The position numbers and the translations under genes were made by a program. A stretch of DNA of 55,290 nt from Pacificibacter marinus (GTDB lineage: Bacteria; Pseudomonadota; Alphaproteobacteria; Rhodobacterales; Rhodobacteraceae): contig NZ_JAHKPU010000045.1 of assembly GCF_018860505.1 (NCBI RefSeq), positions 559-55,848 of the forward strand, in the 5' to 3' direction. Of the stretch, positions 1 through 8,792 are shown one piece after another. The stretch's first letter is position 1. Each line of letters begins with the position of its first letter. The notes beneath the pieces were generated by a model. That model made no database searches. It worked only from the letters and a program-made list of their open reading frames with translations, and was not told the DNA's origin.

Positions 1-286
1 AACTAAAACCGGGCAAGACCACATGGGAAAATGCACGAACATGTGCTGCGCAAACTTGCCTGACATCGTACCCAGCAGCATCTAACGCTTTCCATACGGT
101 CCATTCATAACCGCCTGTGGGCTCCAGAGCGATAATTTGGCCGTCAACTGGCCCTAACTTGCGCTGAAGACTGCTATGACCCGCAGGTGTATTTGACACC
201 GAAAAAGCCGCGCCAGTTTTGCTAACATATACAAAAATCTCAAACTTACCGACATCAAGGCCGACAAAATCCGTATTCTGTCCCAT
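1..286 (-). CDS. IS110-family transposase, N-terminal part, runs off the window
   Basis: An open frame begins with ATG at 286 and continues leftward past base 1, giving 95 residues. It reads MGQNTDFVGLDVGK at its start and carries the RuvC-like DEDD pattern of IS110 transposases: Asp11 in GLDVGK and Glu55 in IALEPTGGYE. Enzymes of this family recombine DNA guided by a bridge RNA. The residues after about 85 (AFSHVVLPGF) do not look like the usual family continuation (a KTD-x-IDA-type motif would be expected), so the copy could be divergent or frameshifted; the window edge prevents a decision. It sits just beyond the 3' end of the permease gene. Confidence 0.85.
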   Translation of the reverse strand, partial: MGQNTDFVGLDVGKFEIFVYVSKTGAAFSVSNTPAGHSSLQRKLGPVDGQIIALEPTGGYEWTVWKALDAAGYDVRQVCAAHVRAFSHVVLPGFS

Positions 287-531
287 ATTCTAAATCTCTT
301 TCTTATGCTCCGGGGTCATACGCCCCAATCAACTGTTCGAGTTTGAAGAAAAAGAAGGGGCGCCAGTCTAGATTACGTGGTCGCACCACAAGGGGCTAAC
401 GGCGTACACCTTCCCGATCCGGTATCTTGCAAAACGCTGGATCGGGATAACGATAGCAAACTTCCGATACATAAGGGGCTGTTCAGTTCTAAAAAGCAGG
501 TCCAGGTCGTGATCAGCACTCAACCGTCGTA
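287..531 (-). ncRNA. Non-coding left end of the IS110 element, candidate bridge-RNA region
   Basis: This is a stretch of about 245 bases with no gene, directly upstream of the transposase start. In IS110-group elements the bridge RNA is known to be encoded in the long non-coding end upstream of the transposase. Here an 8-bp inverted repeat, CCCGATCC (413-420) with GGATCGGG (439-446), encloses an 18-nt loop. The octamer AAGGGGCT occurs twice, near 390 and 473. These fit stem-loops with internal guide loops, but the RNA and its ends are inferred, and the exact element boundary cannot be seen. Confidence 0.3.
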
Positions 532-561
532 GAAAACGAGGACAATTGTGCCCTCGTTTTC
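532..561 (-). terminator. Hairpin terminator of the permease operon
   Basis: A perfect 10-bp stem, GAAAACGAGG (532-541) with CCTCGTTTTC (552-561), encloses a 10-nt loop and lies 14 bases beyond the permease stop. On the minus strand the 3' arm ends in a run of T, as expected for an intrinsic terminator. Confidence 0.6.
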
Positions 562-574
562 GATTTTAAAACCC

Positions 575-1942
575 TTACGAGTTTTGATCTTTCACAAAGG
601 TATTGTCGACTTCTCCACGGAAAAAATCGCGACCGTAGACCAAGAGACACAGCACAACACCGACACCAAAGGCCCAAGCTGCACCGCGTGTGGCAAGCAC
701 CGCACCGACCACACCGGCGATACCAAGGTCACGTTGCGAACGCGCTTCCATAACGCCGATACGCACGGAAACGTAGCCTTGGATCAACAGTGTCAAGGCG
801 AGCGCAACGCCAAGGATCGGCTGAACCAGCGTCACGATGGGCATCAACAAAAGCCCTGTGTTTGTGCCCCAGCGGAAAGAGCCCGCACCACCAAAGATAG
901 AGTCCATAGTCTTTTTGCCTTGGGTGAAACGCTCGACGATCACCACGTGCATCGCTGCCCAAAGCGGACCACACATCGCCACATCAGGGCCGATGATGGA
1001 CATAACCGAGTTGCGCGCACCAAAGATCATGTGAGCACGATCAGGATCGTAATCGATCTTTTCATCAGGGCGCATTTCGTCCGCTTCGGTCAGGATGGCT
1101 TTACTTTGCAACACGTCACCAAACAAAACGATATAGGCAGCCAAAACAGTCGGGATCGCAGTCAAGAACATCGACACAGGTGGCAAGCCCAGACCAAAGA
1201 CAGTGTATTCTTTCCATAAGGTGGTAAAGTCAGGCTTAGAGATACCCCATTCGATTTGTGGCCATGACGCTTCACCAAAGATAGGCGCTACGATAATAGC
1301 AAGGGCAACAATCGGGAAGATCCCCAGTTTGCCAATCGCGCCAAAAATACGGTTCTCAGATTTTAGCTTGGCAAAGTGGCGCGAGAAAATCACGTAGAAC
1401 GCGATGCCGACAGCAATAGAAATCGTGAACGGGTAGGTGTCGAAACGACCACCGATTTTGAACACGGAAATCACGGCGGCCATACCTGCGCCAATAATGA
1501 TACCGGACTTAATCGCTTGGGGGATCAGTTGCACAACGCGGTGCGCCAATCCCGAGGCTCCAATGAAGATCGAGAATAACCCCAACATCAACTGAAAGGC
1601 GATCAAGGCATGAACGCGCTCAGGGCCTTCTGGGAAGGCAGCACAATAGGCCATCAAAAGCGGGATCGCAGGTGTGATCCATCCTGGGATAACCGGATCG
1701 CCGAGCATGTGGTGAGCCAGATACAAAACACCGTTCATCATGACAACAGCAAGAGCCACCTCAAAGGGCATCCCTAACAGTTCAACCATGAGTGGGATCG
1801 CAGCCAAGTCCACGGCACACATCAGCAAGCCTTGGCAGTAATCCGGCCATTCAAATCTGTAGTGCAAAAAGGGCAGGCGGATTTTAAATGGGCCCGCCGG
1901 CCAATAGGGCGTTTCCTGCCCATCTATACGTTCTTGTCTCAT
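575..1942 (-). CDS. Multi-pass permease of the UraA/SulP-like (NCS2-type) fold
   Basis: A 455-residue, strongly hydrophobic inner-membrane protein with about 12-14 predicted segments. The stretch GDPVIPGWITPAIPL (residues 81-95) and the following QAIKSGIIIGAG segment resemble the half-helix regions of uracil/xanthine and sulfate permease-like carriers. The substrate cannot be read from sequence. It is the last gene of a leftward operon with an iron alcohol dehydrogenase and an aldehyde dehydrogenase, so a carboxylate or small alcohol substrate is plausible. A hairpin lies in the 103-base gap to the dehydrogenase and a terminator follows the stop. The short reading frames on the opposite strand look like shadows of this gene. 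Confidence 0.65.
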   Translation of the reverse strand: MRQERIDGQETPYWPAGPFKIRLPFLHYRFEWPDYCQGLLMCAVDLAAIPLMVELLGMPFEVALAVVMMNGVLYLAHHMLGDPVIPGWITPAIPLLMAYCAAFPEGPERVHALIAFQLMLGLFSIFIGASGLAHRVVQLIPQAIKSGIIIGAGMAAVISVFKIGGRFDTYPFTISIAVGIAFYVIFSRHFAKLKSENRIFGAIGKLGIFPIVALAIIVAPIFGEASWPQIEWGISKPDFTTLWKEYTVFGLGLPPVSMFLTAIPTVLAAYIVLFGDVLQSKAILTEADEMRPDEKIDYDPDRAHMIFGARNSVMSIIGPDVAMCGPLWAAMHVVIVERFTQGKKTMDSIFGGAGSFRWGTNTGLLLMPIVTLVQPILGVALALTLLIQGYVSVRIGVMEARSQRDLGIAGVVGAVLATRGAAWAFGVGVVLCLLVYGRDFFRGEVDNTFVKDQNS

Positions 1943-2000
1943 TTTGTCTCCTCGCTTTACGCAGAATTGCCTTCCCCCTCCGAAAGGCTTTTTTGTTATG

Positions 2001-2039
2001 TGTCAGGCGCTTTCCTGCGGTGCGTCGCAGCACCTGACA
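2001..2039 (-). other. Intercistronic hairpin between dehydrogenase and permease genes
   Basis: The outer arms TGTCAGG (2001-2007) and CCTGACA (2033-2039) enclose a second stem, CTGCG (2015-2019) with CGCAG (2026-2030). On the minus strand no T-run follows, so an mRNA processing or stability element is more likely than a full terminator. It may set the ratio of dehydrogenase to permease. Confidence 0.4.
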
Positions 2040-2045
2040 TGAGGG

Positions 2046-3212
2046 TCAAAATGCTTCGCGGTAGAGTGCGAGCGCATCTGTTTCGGTAACTTCAACTGGA
2101 TTGTTGACCAAAAGCCGCGTTTGCAGCATGGCGTCTTGCGCCAATGTTGGCAGGCTGTCTTCTGTCACTTTGCAATCGCGCAAACGGCGCGGGGCGCCAG
2201 AGCGATCCATCAAGTCTTCCATGAACTCGACGAACTTGGCAGAACGTGCCTGCACGCCATCTTCAGACGGGCCCATCACCACGTCTGCCAGCTCCGCATA
2301 CAAAGGTGCTGCTTCACGCATGTTGTAGCGCAACACAGGTCCAAGCATCAGCGCATTGGTCAACCCGTGTGGCAAATGGTAGTGCCCCCCCAGCGGATAG
2401 GCCAAGGCATGAACCGCGCCAACGGGGCTGTTTGAAAAGGCTTGTCCGGCAAGGTTTGCCCCCAAAAGCATCGCTTCGCGCGCGGCGCGGTTGCTGCCAT
2501 CTTCACAGGCTGTCACGAGATTGGCGGTCATCAAACGCAGCGCTTCTTTGGCGAATACGTCTGACAACAAGTTCTTTTTATGTTGGCTGGTAAAGGCTTC
2601 TATCGCATGAACCATGGCGTCAATGCCTGTGGCTGCGGTTTGAACCGCTGGCAGACCAATCGTCAATTCCGCATCAAGCAGCACGCGGTCGGCGTAGAGT
2701 TGATGTGAGACGATGCCCATTTTGGTTGTCTCGCCTGTGGTCAAAATGGTGATGTTTGTCACTTCGGACCCTGTGCCCGCTGTGGTTGGCACTTGAACCA
2801 AAGGTGTGCGTTTGCCTTTGATTTTTCCAATGCCGTATAATTCAGCAAGCGGTTGTTCGGAAACCAACATCACCGCGACAAGTTTCGCGATGTCCATTGA
2901 TGATCCGCCACCAAGTCCAAGTACAATATCTGCTTTTGCGGCTTTGGCGCTTTCAACGCAGGACATCACAATCGCTTCGGGCGGATCGGCGACCACATCA
3001 TCGAACACGGTTACGGTAAACCCGTGTTCTTTGAGCGAGGCAATCGCGGGATCGAGTAAGCCGTTTTCATGCAAGAATTTGTCTGTCACGATCAGCAGAT
3101 TGCGTTCCGTGAACCAGTCACCCAAAAGTGCGCCCATCCGCTTTGCCCCACCCCATTCAACAAGAGTAGATCCAGGTGTGTCAAAAGAAAACGGTTTGAT
3201 GCCATCAGTCAT
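2046..3212 (-). CDS. Iron-containing alcohol dehydrogenase
   Basis: A 388-residue cytoplasmic NAD(P)-dependent dehydrogenase of the group III (Fe-ADH) family. The dinucleotide loop GGGSSMD is at 101-107 and the TTAGTGSE segment at 143-150. The expected metal ligands are present: Asp198 and His202 (TGIDAMVHAIEAF), His268 (VHALAYPLGG) and His282 (LPHG). The family includes 4-hydroxybutyrate dehydrogenase, 1,2-propanediol and ethanol dehydrogenases and maleylacetate reductase. Pairing with a succinate-semialdehyde-type dehydrogenase 66 bases upstream makes oxidation of 4-hydroxybutyrate to succinic semialdehyde the most economical guess, but this is inference from context. Confidence 0.88.
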   Translation of the reverse strand: MTDGIKPFSFDTPGSTLVEWGGAKRMGALLGDWFTERNLLIVTDKFLHENGLLDPAIASLKEHGFTVTVFDDVVADPPEAIVMSCVESAKAAKADIVLGLGGGSSMDIAKLVAVMLVSEQPLAELYGIGKIKGKRTPLVQVPTTAGTGSEVTNITILTTGETTKMGIVSHQLYADRVLLDAELTIGLPAVQTAATGIDAMVHAIEAFTSQHKKNLLSDVFAKEALRLMTANLVTACEDGSNRAAREAMLLGANLAGQAFSNSPVGAVHALAYPLGGHYHLPHGLTNALMLGPVLRYNMREAAPLYAELADVVMGPSEDGVQARSAKFVEFMEDLMDRSGAPRRLRDCKVTEDSLPTLAQDAMLQTRLLVNNPVEVTETDALALYREAF

Positions 3213-3278
3213 TGGTCTTGTCCTTGAAGTTAGAAAAACATGCGGGCGCAGGTGTCTACGCGTCGCGTGGTCTTAAGT

Positions 3279-4724
3279 TTAAATCGCGCTGCAGATGTAT
3301 TTCAGCTCGAGATATTCATCGATGCCGAACTTAGATCCTTCGCGGCCCAAACCGGATTGTTTGACTCCGCCAAAGGGCGCGACTTCGTTGGAAATCAGAC
3401 CTGTATTGTGGCCGACCATGCCGTATTCCAGCGCCTCAGATACACGGATCATGCGCGCGTGGTCCTTGGTGTAAAAATATGCGGCCAAACCGAAAATTGT
3501 ATCATTGGCCATCGCGACGGCATCTTCTTCGGTGTCAAATGAGAACAACGGCGCAAGTGGGCCAAATGTTTCTTCGGTTGCCACTTTCATGTCTGGCGTC
3601 ACACCCGTCAGGATCGCAGGTTCAAAGAACAGCCCGCCCAATCGCGTGCCGCCTTGGACCAAGGTGGCCCCTTTGGAAACGGCGTCTTCAATATGGCTTT
3701 CGACTTTGTCCAAAGCTTTGGCTTCGATCATCGGGCCAATGTCTGTGCTAGCTTCTGTGCCGTTGCCAACGTTCAACGCCTTCACTTTGGCGGCGAGTTT
3801 TTCAGTGAAAGCTTCATAGACGCCGCTTTGCACCAAAATACGGTTTGCGCAGACACATGTTTGGCCAGCGTTGCGGTATTTTGATACCATCGCACCTTCG
3901 ACAGCTGCATCTAAATCAGCGTCATCAAAGACAATAAATGGCGCGTTGCCGCCAAGTTCCAAAGACACTTTTTTGATCGTGTCCGCACATTGCGCCATCA
4001 ACAAGCGGCCGACTTCGGTGGAGCCTGTAAAGGATAACTTGCGCACAACATCGCTGTCAGTGATGACCTTGCCAATTTTCGATGCAGGGCCAGTCACAAT
4101 TTGAAATACGCCAGCAGGAATGCCAGCACGCTGAGCCAATTCACCAAGGGCAAGCGCTGTCAGGGGCGTTAAATCAGCAGGGCGTACAATCATCGAGCAG
4201 CCAGCTGCCAATGCGGGTGCTGCTTTGCGTGTGATCATAGCGGCAGGGAAATTCCATGGCGTAATCGCCGCAGTCACACCAATAGGTTGGCGCAACACAG
4301 TTAGGCGTTGGTTGACTTTGGGGGCAGGGATCGTATCGCCGTAAACCCGCTTTGCCTCTTCGGCGAACCATTCAATAAAGGATGCCGCATAAGCAATTTC
4401 GCCTTTGGCCTCGCTTATTGGCTTCCCTTGCTCAAGCGTCATGATCAGGCCTAGGTCTTCGGTGTTTTCAACGATCAATTCAAACCATTTGCGCAAGACA
4501 GTAGAGCGATCTTTTGCTGCCCAAGCGGCCCATTTCGCCTGTGCCAGCTGTGAAGCTGCAATCACAGCAGGTATTTCATCTGGGGACATCGATGGCACAG
4601 TGCCGACAATAGTGCCATCCGCAGGGTTGGTGACATCCGTGGTGCCGCCAGATGCGGCTTGAACCCACTGGCCGTTTACAAGACAAGAATTTTTTAAAAG
4701 TGTTGGATCTTTGAGCGTAAGCAA
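3279..4724 (-). CDS. gabD: NAD(P)-dependent succinate-semialdehyde dehydrogenase-like aldehyde dehydrogenase
   Basis: At 481 residues this has the typical GabD length. Aldehyde dehydrogenase landmarks are present: TPWNFP at 155-160, the FTGSTEVG nucleotide loop at 232-239, the general base Glu256 in LELGGN and the nucleophile Cys290 in GQTCVCANR. It would oxidise succinic or a similar semialdehyde to the dicarboxylate. One oddity is that the usually conserved Lys of the KPA-x-x-TP cofactor motif is Arg181 (RPADLTP). First gene of the leftward operon, it diverges from the IclR gene across 148 bases that contain an operator-like repeat. A glutarate-semialdehyde or other semialdehyde substrate is also possible. 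Confidence 0.85.
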   Translation of the reverse strand: MLTLKDPTLLKNSCLVNGQWVQAASGGTTDVTNPADGTIVGTVPSMSPDEIPAVIAASQLAQAKWAAWAAKDRSTVLRKWFELIVENTEDLGLIMTLEQGKPISEAKGEIAYAASFIEWFAEEAKRVYGDTIPAPKVNQRLTVLRQPIGVTAAITPWNFPAAMITRKAAPALAAGCSMIVRPADLTPLTALALGELAQRAGIPAGVFQIVTGPASKIGKVITDSDVVRKLSFTGSTEVGRLLMAQCADTIKKVSLELGGNAPFIVFDDADLDAAVEGAMVSKYRNAGQTCVCANRILVQSGVYEAFTEKLAAKVKALNVGNGTEASTDIGPMIEAKALDKVESHIEDAVSKGATLVQGGTRLGGLFFEPAILTGVTPDMKVATEETFGPLAPLFSFDTEEDAVAMANDTIFGLAAYFYTKDHARMIRVSEALEYGMVGHNTGLISNEVAPFGGVKQSGLGREGSKFGIDEYLELKYICSAI

Positions 4725-4764
4725 TGTGGGCCTCTTTACGTTTGTCTTGTATTTTGCAAATGAC

Positions 4765-4802
4765 CGTTCCTTATATGGAACGTTGTTTTCAATATGGAAC
4801 GT
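4765..4802. promoter_or_regulatory. Putative IclR operator in the divergent promoter region
   Basis: CGTTCC-TTATAT-GGAACG (4765-4782) is an inverted repeat with 6-bp arms. The 11-mer ATATGGAACGT occurs at 4773-4783 and again at 4792-4802, a 19-base step. The location between the divergent dehydrogenase and IclR genes suits binding by that regulator. Confidence 0.55.
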
Positions 4803-4872
4803 ATGCCATTGTATGCGCCTCTGTCAATCACCAGGACACTCGTTTATTATGTGCGACTAAAAGGAACCGAAA

Positions 4873-5637
4873 ATGTCCACACAGGTTAAAAGGCGCGCGC
4901 CGGCAGCGCAGCGCACGGTCTTGATACTTGACCGTCTTTCAACCAGCTCAAAACCGCTTGGAGTGTCCGAGATTGCCCGCGATATAGACGCGCCCAAAAG
5001 CTCGGTTTACGGAATCTGTGAAACTTTGGTTGCAGCAGGCGTTTTGCACTTTGAAGCAGATGGTTACAGCCTAGGGTCGCATTGTTTGCGTTGGAGTGCT
5101 GCCTATTTGAACAGGTCATCCTTGGTTTCAGAATTTCGCCGCATTCTGGCCGTTGACGGGCGGCTCGCCAGCTATACTGTGACCTTATCCGAGCTTGATA
5201 AAGATCAGGTGGTCTACTTAGATTGTCGCAACTCGGACAAACCATTGGGGTTTACGTTTCAGGTTGGTATGCGCTTGCCTGCCGTTTATTCTGCAACGGG
5301 TAAGGCAATGCTGTCCTATATCTCAGACGAGGAACGCCACGAAATTCTATCTGCGGTGCTTTGGGATGCTCCCTTTACTGCTAATAGTGTTCCAAATCAT
5401 AAAAAATTCGATGCAGATGTTAAAGTTTGGCGCGCACAAGGTTACGCGGTCGACAATGGCGAGATTCGAGAAGGTATGGTTTGCTTAGGTGCCCCAATTT
5501 TGAATCCGCAAGGCCTGCCTGTCGCGGGGATTGCCATATCAATGACGGGTGCGGAGGCGCGTCTAGAGATTCAGAAAGAGCTGGGGACAATCGTGCGCGA
5601 TATCGCAAACGTTTTAGCGCAGCGTTATACGAGCTGA
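4873..5637 (+). CDS. IclR-family transcriptional regulator
   Basis: A 254-residue protein with an N-terminal winged helix-turn-helix (about residues 12-75, with SEIARDIDAPKSSVYGICETL as the recognition region) and a C-terminal IclR effector domain (for example GMRLPAVYSATGKAMLSY and APILNPQGLPVAGIAISM). It begins with ATG at 4873, shortly after an AAAAGGAA-type ribosome binding site. It is divergent from the aldehyde dehydrogenase operon and is the obvious candidate to control it. The ligand is unknown. Confidence 0.88.
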   Translation: MSTQVKRRAPAAQRTVLILDRLSTSSKPLGVSEIARDIDAPKSSVYGICETLVAAGVLHFEADGYSLGSHCLRWSAAYLNRSSLVSEFRRILAVDGRLASYTVTLSELDKDQVVYLDCRNSDKPLGFTFQVGMRLPAVYSATGKAMLSYISDEERHEILSAVLWDAPFTANSVPNHKKFDADVKVWRAQGYAVDNGEIREGMVCLGAPILNPQGLPVAGIAISMTGAEARLEIQKELGTIVRDIANVLAQRYTS

Positions 5638-5729
5638 GCACTGGCGCTGGTATGGTTCGGTGGCGACCATTTTCTTCATCATACCGCTGCTTGGTTGAAT
5701 GCTGCGCGCGCAAAAAACTTTAAAACTAT

Positions 5730-5751
5730 CCTTATGGCTTTGGCCGTAAGG
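5730..5751. promoter_or_regulatory. Inverted repeat upstream of the MocR-type regulator gene
   Basis: CCTTATGGC (5730-5738) and GCCGTAAGG (5743-5751) pair over nine positions with one G-T type mismatch and a 4-nt spacer. It is preceded by an A/T-rich segment and lies 65 bases before the chosen start of the next gene. It could be an operator or the terminator hairpin of the IclR gene. No long T-run follows, so a protein-binding site is favoured. Confidence 0.35.
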
Positions 5752-5815
5752 TGTCACCATCTTGGCGCTGCAACATAGATTGGGTAGAGTTCCTGAAACC
5801 AACACGGGACCCTTT

Positions 5816-7315
5816 ATGCTCAATGCACGTTTCCTGACTTTGCCGAAGGCATCTAAGTTAAGCTTACGCGATCAAGTGTGTGAATTGATGAGCTCTGCCA
5901 TCACGCAGAATTTGTTTCCTAAGGCAGAGCGACTGCCGTCTTGCCGTGCTTTGTCTGAGCATCTGGGAGTTTCGCGCAATACGGTACATGATGCCTATTG
6001 TCGCTTAATTGATATTGGTCTTGTAACGTCACGGGACCGCAGCGGATATTTCGTTGATGACACGATAATCGATCTGAACCGTTCAAATACTATGGCCAGG
6101 AGCAATGGCGAGACCATCTCGTCACCACTGGAACATGCGCTGGCGGACCGAAAGCGTCCGTCGGATATGGCAAAAGTGGATCATCCTGAGGATTGGAACA
6201 ACTACCCTTACCCATTTGTTTATAATCAAATTGACCCCACATGGTTTCCGATACAGGAATGGCGCGAAAGTATGCGGACTGCGATGGCATCATCGGGCCT
6301 TGTTGAATGGAGCCGCGATGCTGGGGGCGCAGACAGTTCTAATCTGATCAAGCAACTGCAACACAGACTGTTGGGGTACCGTGGGATTCATGCCGCGCCA
6401 GACGAAATTCTAATAACCTCAGGGGCGCAGAACGCGATTTCTTTACTCGCGACTTTGAATGCTTATCTTGGACGCCGCGTCGCAATCGAAGATCCATGTT
6501 ACCCTGAAGCTCGCAATGCATTTGAAGTTGCTGGCAATCAATTGTTTTGCGTTCCTGTGGATCAATCGGGCCTCATTGTCGAGCAAATACCAAGCGATGT
6601 TGGGTTGGTTTACACAACTCCAAGCCATCAATTTCCTACCACGGTAACAATGTCGGTAAAGAGGCGATTAGAGCTGTGTGAGCGTGCTGTTCGCGATGAT
6701 TTCTTGATTTGCGAAGACGACTATGAAGCAGAAATGAGTTTCACTCAAAAGCGCGAAAAACCCATCTCGTCCTTGGATGCATCTGGTAGGACAGTTTACG
6801 TTGGAAGTTTGTCTAAAAGTGTCGCGCCAGGGCTGCGGATTGGGTATATGGTAGCCCATCCAGATGTCATTAGAGAAGTAAAAGCGATCCGGCGATCCAC
6901 CATGCGCCACCCGCCGATCCTGCTTCAAGATGCTATGGCCCACTTCATCGCCAGCGGCGCACTTGACGCGCACTTGCGTAAAATGGAGCGGCGGTACCGA
7001 TCTCGGTGGGAAATAGTCTTAGAGGCATTAACCGAGCACTTACCTGATTTTGACCGACAAGTGTCTCACGGCGGCACCTGTGTATGGCTGACGGCTCCCA
7101 AAGGAATTGATACAAGTATTTTAGCACATAGGTTGAAACAACAGGGTGTTCTGCTCGATGAGGGGGGCGTTTTTTACCGAGATCCGTCACAAGGGCAGCG
7201 CAAGTTACGGATCGGCTTTACTGCATTGCCGCGCGCGTCACTCAATGATGGTATTAAACTTATCGCAGCAGAAGCACAAGAAATGAGCGCTGAATTAAAA
7301 AGAGTGAGCATTTAA
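5816..7315 (+). CDS. MocR/PdxR-type transcriptional regulator (GntR helix-turn-helix fused to aminotransferase fold)
   Basis: 499 residues from the ATG at 5816; a TTG at 5762 would add 18 residues that are not family-like. The N-terminal GntR winged helix (LPSCRALSEHLGVSRNTVHDAY) is followed by a linker and a type I aminotransferase domain with the PLP-lysine region VGSLSKSVAPGLRIGY. Such proteins use PLP, often with an amino compound, to regulate a neighbouring amine or amino-acid operon. The genes immediately downstream (aminotransferase, FAD oxidoreductase, ABC transporter) are its probable targets. Confidence 0.87.
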   Translation: MLNARFLTLPKASKLSLRDQVCELMSSAITQNLFPKAERLPSCRALSEHLGVSRNTVHDAYCRLIDIGLVTSRDRSGYFVDDTIIDLNRSNTMARSNGETISSPLEHALADRKRPSDMAKVDHPEDWNNYPYPFVYNQIDPTWFPIQEWRESMRTAMASSGLVEWSRDAGGADSSNLIKQLQHRLLGYRGIHAAPDEILITSGAQNAISLLATLNAYLGRRVAIEDPCYPEARNAFEVAGNQLFCVPVDQSGLIVEQIPSDVGLVYTTPSHQFPTTVTMSVKRRLELCERAVRDDFLICEDDYEAEMSFTQKREKPISSLDASGRTVYVGSLSKSVAPGLRIGYMVAHPDVIREVKAIRRSTMRHPPILLQDAMAHFIASGALDAHLRKMERRYRSRWEIVLEALTEHLPDFDRQVSHGGTCVWLTAPKGIDTSILAHRLKQQGVLLDEGGVFYRDPSQGQRKLRIGFTALPRASLNDGIKLIAAEAQEMSAELKRVSI

Positions 7316-7458
7316 AGTGATTTTCATCTGTCCTATTCTTTGATCCAAACTGTCCATTAAACTTCTCATAGATCTTTGCAATGCTCGCGATTGAATTGCA
7401 GGAATTTTGGTGCGCCGTACTGAGTAAAGCATCATTACTCTTTTTAAGGATCTTGAAA

Positions 7459-8787
7459 ATGAATGAGATAACATCCCACGTTGATTGGTCGACGCAGTCC
7501 ATTATCGATAAGCGTGACAAATATTATGCAGCGTCTCAGAGTGCGTTTGTTCCCTATAAAAAACCGTTGATCCTGAAAAAAGGTAAGATGCAGTATTGCT
7601 GGGACGAGAAAGGCAACAAGCTGACTGATCTATTGGGTATGAACCTGTGTATCAGCGTTGGCCATGCGCACCCTGCAGTTGTCGAAGCGGTGACCGAACA
7701 GGTGAAAGATCTGACGCATTGTACGACAATGTTTCATCACCCAGTGCCCGCACACCTAGCTGAAGAGTTAGCCGCAACCATGCCTGTAGGCCACGAGTGG
7801 GTTGTCCATTTCACCAACTCGGGAGCGGAAGCGATTGATTTGGCGATGATGATGTCACGCGCCTATACAGGCAATCACGACGTCATCTCGTTGCGCAACT
7901 CTTACCATGGCGCAACTTATGGCGCACAGGCTGTGACAGGCGTTCATGGCTTCCGCCACAATGTTGCGCAATTGGCTAATATTACCTTTGCGGCAGAGCC
8001 GAACCAGTATCGAGGCATATTCGGTGAGGGGACAGATCCGTATCTCGACGAAATTGATCGCACGATCGCATATACGACAAGCGGCGCTCTTGCGGCGATG
8101 TTGATTGAACCTGTTCAGGGCTATGGCGGTATCATTCCAATGCCAGCCGGATACATGAAGGGCGCTGCAGAAAAAGTGCGTGCTGCAGGTGGCCTGATGA
8201 TTGTCGATGAGGTGCAGTCAGGCTTTGGCAAAACGGGCGATTCAATGTGGTGCTTTGATCAGCACGATATCGTGCCTGATATCATGGTTATCGCCAAGGG
8301 CTTGGGCAATGGCATTCCTATTGGTGCTGTCGTTGTTAAAAAAGAAATCGCTGAAAGCATGTCGGGCAAATTCATCTTCCATACTTATGGCGCGAATCCT
8401 GTTGCCTGCGCTGCTGCACGCGCTGTTCTGCGTGTCATCCGCGAAGACAACCTGATCGAAAATGCCAAAACGGTTGGTGCTAAACTGCATGAGGGTCTGC
8501 AGCATCTCAAAGATCGCTATGACATTATTGGCGATGTACGTGGGCGCGGCTTTATGCAGGCGGTTGAGCTGGTCAAAGACCGCGATACAAAAGAACCGGC
8601 TCCCGATCATACATCTTATGTGTTTGAGAGAACTCGCGAGCATGGGCTGATCCTGTCCAAATCAGGCACGTACAAGAACGTGCTGCGCATGGTGCCGCCT
8701 TTGTGCTTGCAAATGGAGGATGTGCAACCCGTTCTCGATGCATATGACCGAAGCTTTGCGGATCTTCAGAAAGTAAAGTTGGGTTAA
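7459..8787 (+). CDS. Class III PLP-dependent aminotransferase (AGXT2-like)
   Basis: The ATG at 7459 has an AAGGA ribosome binding site eight bases upstream; the longer frame from 7381 adds 26 residues without family character. The 442-residue protein shows NSGAEAIDLAM (120-130), the cofactor-contacting Asp250 in IVDEVQSGFGKTG and the PLP lysine Lys280 in VIAKGLGNGIPIGA. The pattern, especially SVGHAHP and the NSGAEA region, resembles alanine-glyoxylate aminotransferase 2, which uses glyoxylate as amino acceptor. This fits malate synthase G farther along. The true amino donor is unknown. Confidence 0.87.
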   Translation: MNEITSHVDWSTQSIIDKRDKYYAASQSAFVPYKKPLILKKGKMQYCWDEKGNKLTDLLGMNLCISVGHAHPAVVEAVTEQVKDLTHCTTMFHHPVPAHLAEELAATMPVGHEWVVHFTNSGAEAIDLAMMMSRAYTGNHDVISLRNSYHGATYGAQAVTGVHGFRHNVAQLANITFAAEPNQYRGIFGEGTDPYLDEIDRTIAYTTSGALAAMLIEPVQGYGGIIPMPAGYMKGAAEKVRAAGGLMIVDEVQSGFGKTGDSMWCFDQHDIVPDIMVIAKGLGNGIPIGAVVVKKEIAESMSGKFIFHTYGANPVACAAARAVLRVIREDNLIENAKTVGAKLHEGLQHLKDRYDIIGDVRGRGFMQAVELVKDRDTKEPAPDHTSYVFERTREHGLILSKSGTYKNVLRMVPPLCLQMEDVQPVLDAYDRSFADLQKVKLG

Positions 8788-8792
8788 CTGAC

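Noticed and set aside
548-1219. Long plus-strand frame of 223 codons opposite the permease
   Set aside because: It is antisense to a clear membrane-protein gene, rich in His, Arg, Thr and Gln as expected from a reversed hydrophobic gene, and has no ribosome binding site or family features.
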